Source of the DNA: Lentimicrobium saccharophilum
GTDB taxonomy: Bacteria; Bacteroidota; Bacteroidia; Bacteroidales; Lentimicrobiaceae
DNA: 64,000 nucleotides
Direction of reading: 5' to 3'
Assembly (NCBI RefSeq): GCF_001192835.1
Contig: NZ_DF968182.1
Location: 843,748-907,747, forward strand
The notes under the pieces: model-generated
What the model was told of the DNA's origin: nothing
Seen by the model: the letters and a program-made list of their open reading frames with translations, nothing else
Databases searched by the model: none
Translations under genes and position numbers: made by a program
In this document: in pieces, positions 62,195-64,000 of the stretch
Layout: every line of letters starts with the position of its first letter
Position numbering within the stretch: the first letter of the stretch is position 1

Positions 62195-63005
62195 TTTTAT
62201 AAAACGTACCATTACGGGTACTTTCTTCGTAATATTTATCATTGGATCAGTATTGCTGTGCCCGTGGGTATTTGCATCATTGTTTTTGCTTGTTTCGGTT
62301 GGTGGGATGCTTGAATATTTCAGGGTGATGGCCCGCCTTGATTTATACCCTGCAAGGGCAGCTTCACTGCTTGCTTCAATCCTGGTATATGCAGGTGTGG
62401 TAGCGGTCATGACAGGTTTGTTATCGCCGGATTACCTGAGGGCCGGATTTTTGATTGTTCCGTTACTGCTGATCGCTGAACTTTTCCGGAATACCGGCAA
62501 GCCTTTCAGCAACGTGGCCGCTTCGCTGCTGGGAATTACCTGGATTGTGCTTCCGCTGGCCTTGCTGAATGGATTCTTCAATCCTGAAGCTGATCGCGGA
62601 TGGATACACGGAGGCGCCCTGCTCGGATTCTTTCTGATTCTATGGATCTATGATTCAGGAGCTTACATAGTAGGTTCTATGGCTGGCAAAAGGAAAATGC
62701 TTGAACGGATCAGCCCCGGGAAATCATGGGAAGGATTTGCCGGTGGAACGGTGGCCGGATTACTCACTGCATATATGATTTCTGCCTCCTTTCTTGAATT
62801 TTCTTCCCTTGAATGGATGCTGGTTGCACTTGTAATCATTATTTTTGGCACGCTGGGCGATCTGATTGAATCCATGCTGAAACGAAGTGCCGGGATTAAA
62901 GACTCAGGTTCCCTGCTGCCGGGCCACGGAGGAATACTTGACAGGTTTGATGCCGTTTTGGTTGCTGCTCCATTTGTATACCTGATTATTAGTTTTCTCA
63001 GGTAG
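62187..63005 (+). CDS. cdsA: Phosphatidate cytidylyltransferase CdsA
   Basis: CdsA makes CDP-diacylglycerol, the branch point of phospholipid synthesis, in the inner membrane. About seven to eight hydrophobic helices are visible over 272 residues. The C-terminal signature ISPGKSWEGFAGGTVAGLL and the family motif LGDLIESMLKRSAGIKDSGSLLPGHGGILDRFD are both present. The start codon is GTG, overlapping the DUF2007 stop. Its product feeds PS synthesis and then Psd, encoded 87 bases downstream. Confidence 0.95.
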   Translation: MNNFIKRTITGTFFVIFIIGSVLLCPWVFASLFLLVSVGGMLEYFRVMARLDLYPARAASLLASILVYAGVVAVMTGLLSPDYLRAGFLIVPLLLIAELFRNTGKPFSNVAASLLGITWIVLPLALLNGFFNPEADRGWIHGGALLGFFLILWIYDSGAYIVGSMAGKRKMLERISPGKSWEGFAGGTVAGLLTAYMISASFLEFSSLEWMLVALVIIIFGTLGDLIESMLKRSAGIKDSGSLLPGHGGILDRFDAVLVAAPFVYLIISFLR

Positions 63006-63024
63006 TAATGAGAGATGATCGTTC

Positions 63025-63048
63025 CGGCAGATAATCAATAATCTGCCG
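63025..63048 (+). other. Hairpin between cdsA and psd
   Basis: CGGCAGAT and ATCTGCCG form a perfect 8-bp stem with an 8-base loop, 19 bases after cdsA and 45 before psd. It lacks a real T-run, so it is more likely an mRNA-processing or attenuating structure than a strong terminator. Confidence 0.5.
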
Positions 63049-63092
63049 TTCGGCAAGGGTTAATCATTTCATTTATAAAGATTCGACGGATC

Positions 63093-63746
63093 ATGGGAAT
63101 ACATAAAGAGGGATACCTGATTATTCTTATTGCATTTATTGCCCTTGGGATAATTTCGCCGGTTACCGGGTTGATTCCCATGCCTTTGTGGCTTCACTAT
63201 GTTGTCTGGGGGCTGCTGGTCCTGATGTTTGTCTGGATAGTGCGGTTTTTCAGGTCCCCGAAAAGATTGGTCGTGCCTGATGAATCTCTGGTTCTCAGCC
63301 CGGCCGACGGTAAAATTGTTGCCATTGAGGAAGTCGCCGAACCGGAATTTTTTCAAGGGAAGAGAAGGCAGATTTCGGTGTTTATGTCACCGAACAATGT
63401 GCATGTAAACTGGGCTCCTGTTTCCGGTTCCGTGTGTTATATGAAATACCATCCAGGTAAATACCTTGTGGCATGGCATCCCAAATCATCCGTTGAAAAT
63501 GAACGGACTACCATAGTAATTGAAAATGCACGTGGAACGCAGGTCCTGGTCAGACAGATTGCCGGTGCCATGGCGCGCCGGATCGTTTGCTATGCAAGGG
63601 AGGGCAATAATATCCGACAGGGTGATGAAATCGGATTTATAAAGTTTGGCTCCCGGGTGGATGTATTTCTTCCGTTGGATGCAGTTGTTAAAGTCAGCCT
63701 TAATCAAAAGGTAAGCGGAAAACTGACCGTTCTGGCAGAAATGTAG
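63093..63746 (+). CDS. psd: Phosphatidylserine decarboxylase family protein (short type)
   Basis: Psd decarboxylates phosphatidylserine to phosphatidylethanolamine. The 217-residue protein has two N-terminal membrane helices (about 7-48), the LVLSPADGKIVAIEEV segment, FMSPNNVHVNWAPVSG, and the self-cleavage site in FIKFGSRVDVFLP (cut before Ser, which becomes the pyruvoyl group). This is the short PSD-A type usual in Bacteroidota. Its position after cdsA suggests a phospholipid block. Confidence 0.94.
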   Translation: MGIHKEGYLIILIAFIALGIISPVTGLIPMPLWLHYVVWGLLVLMFVWIVRFFRSPKRLVVPDESLVLSPADGKIVAIEEVAEPEFFQGKRRQISVFMSPNNVHVNWAPVSGSVCYMKYHPGKYLVAWHPKSSVENERTTIVIENARGTQVLVRQIAGAMARRIVCYAREGNNIRQGDEIGFIKFGSRVDVFLPLDAVVKVSLNQKVSGKLTVLAEM

Positions 63747-63829
63747 TTTTCCCATTGCAAAATCTTGCCAAATCAGTACTTTAACAAAATATTAACATTT
63801 TTGAATATATGGATTCTGCGAACAGGTCG

Positions 63830-63837
63830 TATCTTTG
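63830..63837 (+). promoter_or_regulatory. -7 box of the terminal secreted-protein gene
   Basis: TATCTTTG, 24 bases before ATG 63862. A TTTG at 63800-63803 is 26 bases away, longer than typical. Confidence 0.55.
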
Positions 63838-63861
63838 CGACAAATCTAACGCCAATCCTCT

Positions 63862-64000
63862 ATGAAAAAATTTGCAATTCTGTTTTCTGTTGTTTCGCTG
63901 ACTTTTGCTTTTGCCGTATCAACAGTTAATGCACAAAATGCTCCTGCAAAAAAGTCTACTGAAAAAGTAGTTTCTGCCAAAACCGATGCTGCTGCTGCTC
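63862..64000 (+). CDS. Secreted protein, N-terminus only (partial)
   Basis: The window ends after 46 codons. The visible part is a signal peptide (MKKFAILFSVVSLTFAFAVS, cut after VNA-Q at about residue 24) followed by a Lys/Ala-rich mature start (NAPAKKSTEKVV, then alanines). The family cannot be told from this fragment. Confidence 0.75.
   Translation, partial: MKKFAILFSVVSLTFAFAVSTVNAQNAPAKKSTEKVVSAKTDAAAA

Noticed and set aside
61718-62410. 230-codon open frame on the minus strand
   Set aside because: Antisense to the LUD, DUF2007 and cdsA genes, all of which are well supported.

Overview
The window is an ordinary-looking stretch of chromosome from a member of the Bacteroidota, most likely a Bacteroidales-type fermentative or anaerobic lineage. 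The reasons are: (i) two secreted proteins end in a type IX secretion (T9SS) sorting domain; (ii) many genes are preceded by the Bacteroidota promoter pair TTG / TAnnTTTG and few by Shine-Dalgarno sequences; (iii) the dcw cluster has the Bacteroidota form (no murF or ddl, MraY with an extra loop, FtsZ ending in FLHDNVD); (iv) glycine-lipid acyltransferases, DUF3822, DUF6132 and a short AMP nucleosidase are present. No rRNA, CRISPR array, insertion sequence or prophage was recognised. All calls come from reading the sequence; no database search was run.

Layout. 1-16.2 kb is the complete division and cell-wall cluster on the minus strand, mraZ-rsmH-ftsL-ftsI-murE-mraY-murD-ftsW-murG-murC-ftsQ-ftsA-ftsZ-yqeY. 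It is headed by three 10-bp MraZ-type operator repeats and closed by a terminator. 16.4-18.9 kb (plus) carries the glycine-lipid pair glsA/glsB and the ribosome-assembly GTPase engB. 18.9-20.8 kb (minus) holds a biotin carrier and an acyl-CoA carboxyltransferase. 21-24.3 kb holds a YjbR-like gene, a DUF6132 membrane protein and mutS2.

24.4-32.7 kb is the most accessory-looking part: a membrane-anchored TPR-CHAT (caspase-like) protein, two paralogous T9SS-exported proteins with dockerin-like segments, and, divergently, an ECF sigma factor overlapping a membrane-bound TPR protein that looks like its anti-sigma partner. This may be one envelope-associated regulatory module.

32.8-33.5 kb holds the most unusual feature: an intact tRNA-Pro(GGG) gene followed by five tandem 113-114 bp units. 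Each unit is a tRNA-Pro derivative that has lost the 5' acceptor strand, has its anticodon arm replaced by a perfect GC-rich palindrome, and has its own copy of the tRNA terminator. A more decayed sixth copy lies beyond.

33.7-64 kb is largely housekeeping: trxB, a DEAD-box helicase, a YeiH-type exporter, purL, an SDR, three tandem long-chain acyl-CoA synthetases, holA, amn, a lone HsdR-N nuclease-like protein, DUF434, a tiny YqaE/Pmp3 membrane protein, a periplasmic TPR protein, rsmD, coaD, NUDIX, pyrE, SRPBCC, birA, rsfS, ftsH, LUD, DUF2007, cdsA, psd, and the start of a secreted protein cut off by the window end. The last block (rsfS to psd) links protein quality control with phospholipid synthesis. 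Several conventional longest-ORF starts are TTG or GTG codons lying inside promoter -7 boxes, so shorter starts are given where the sequence decides it.
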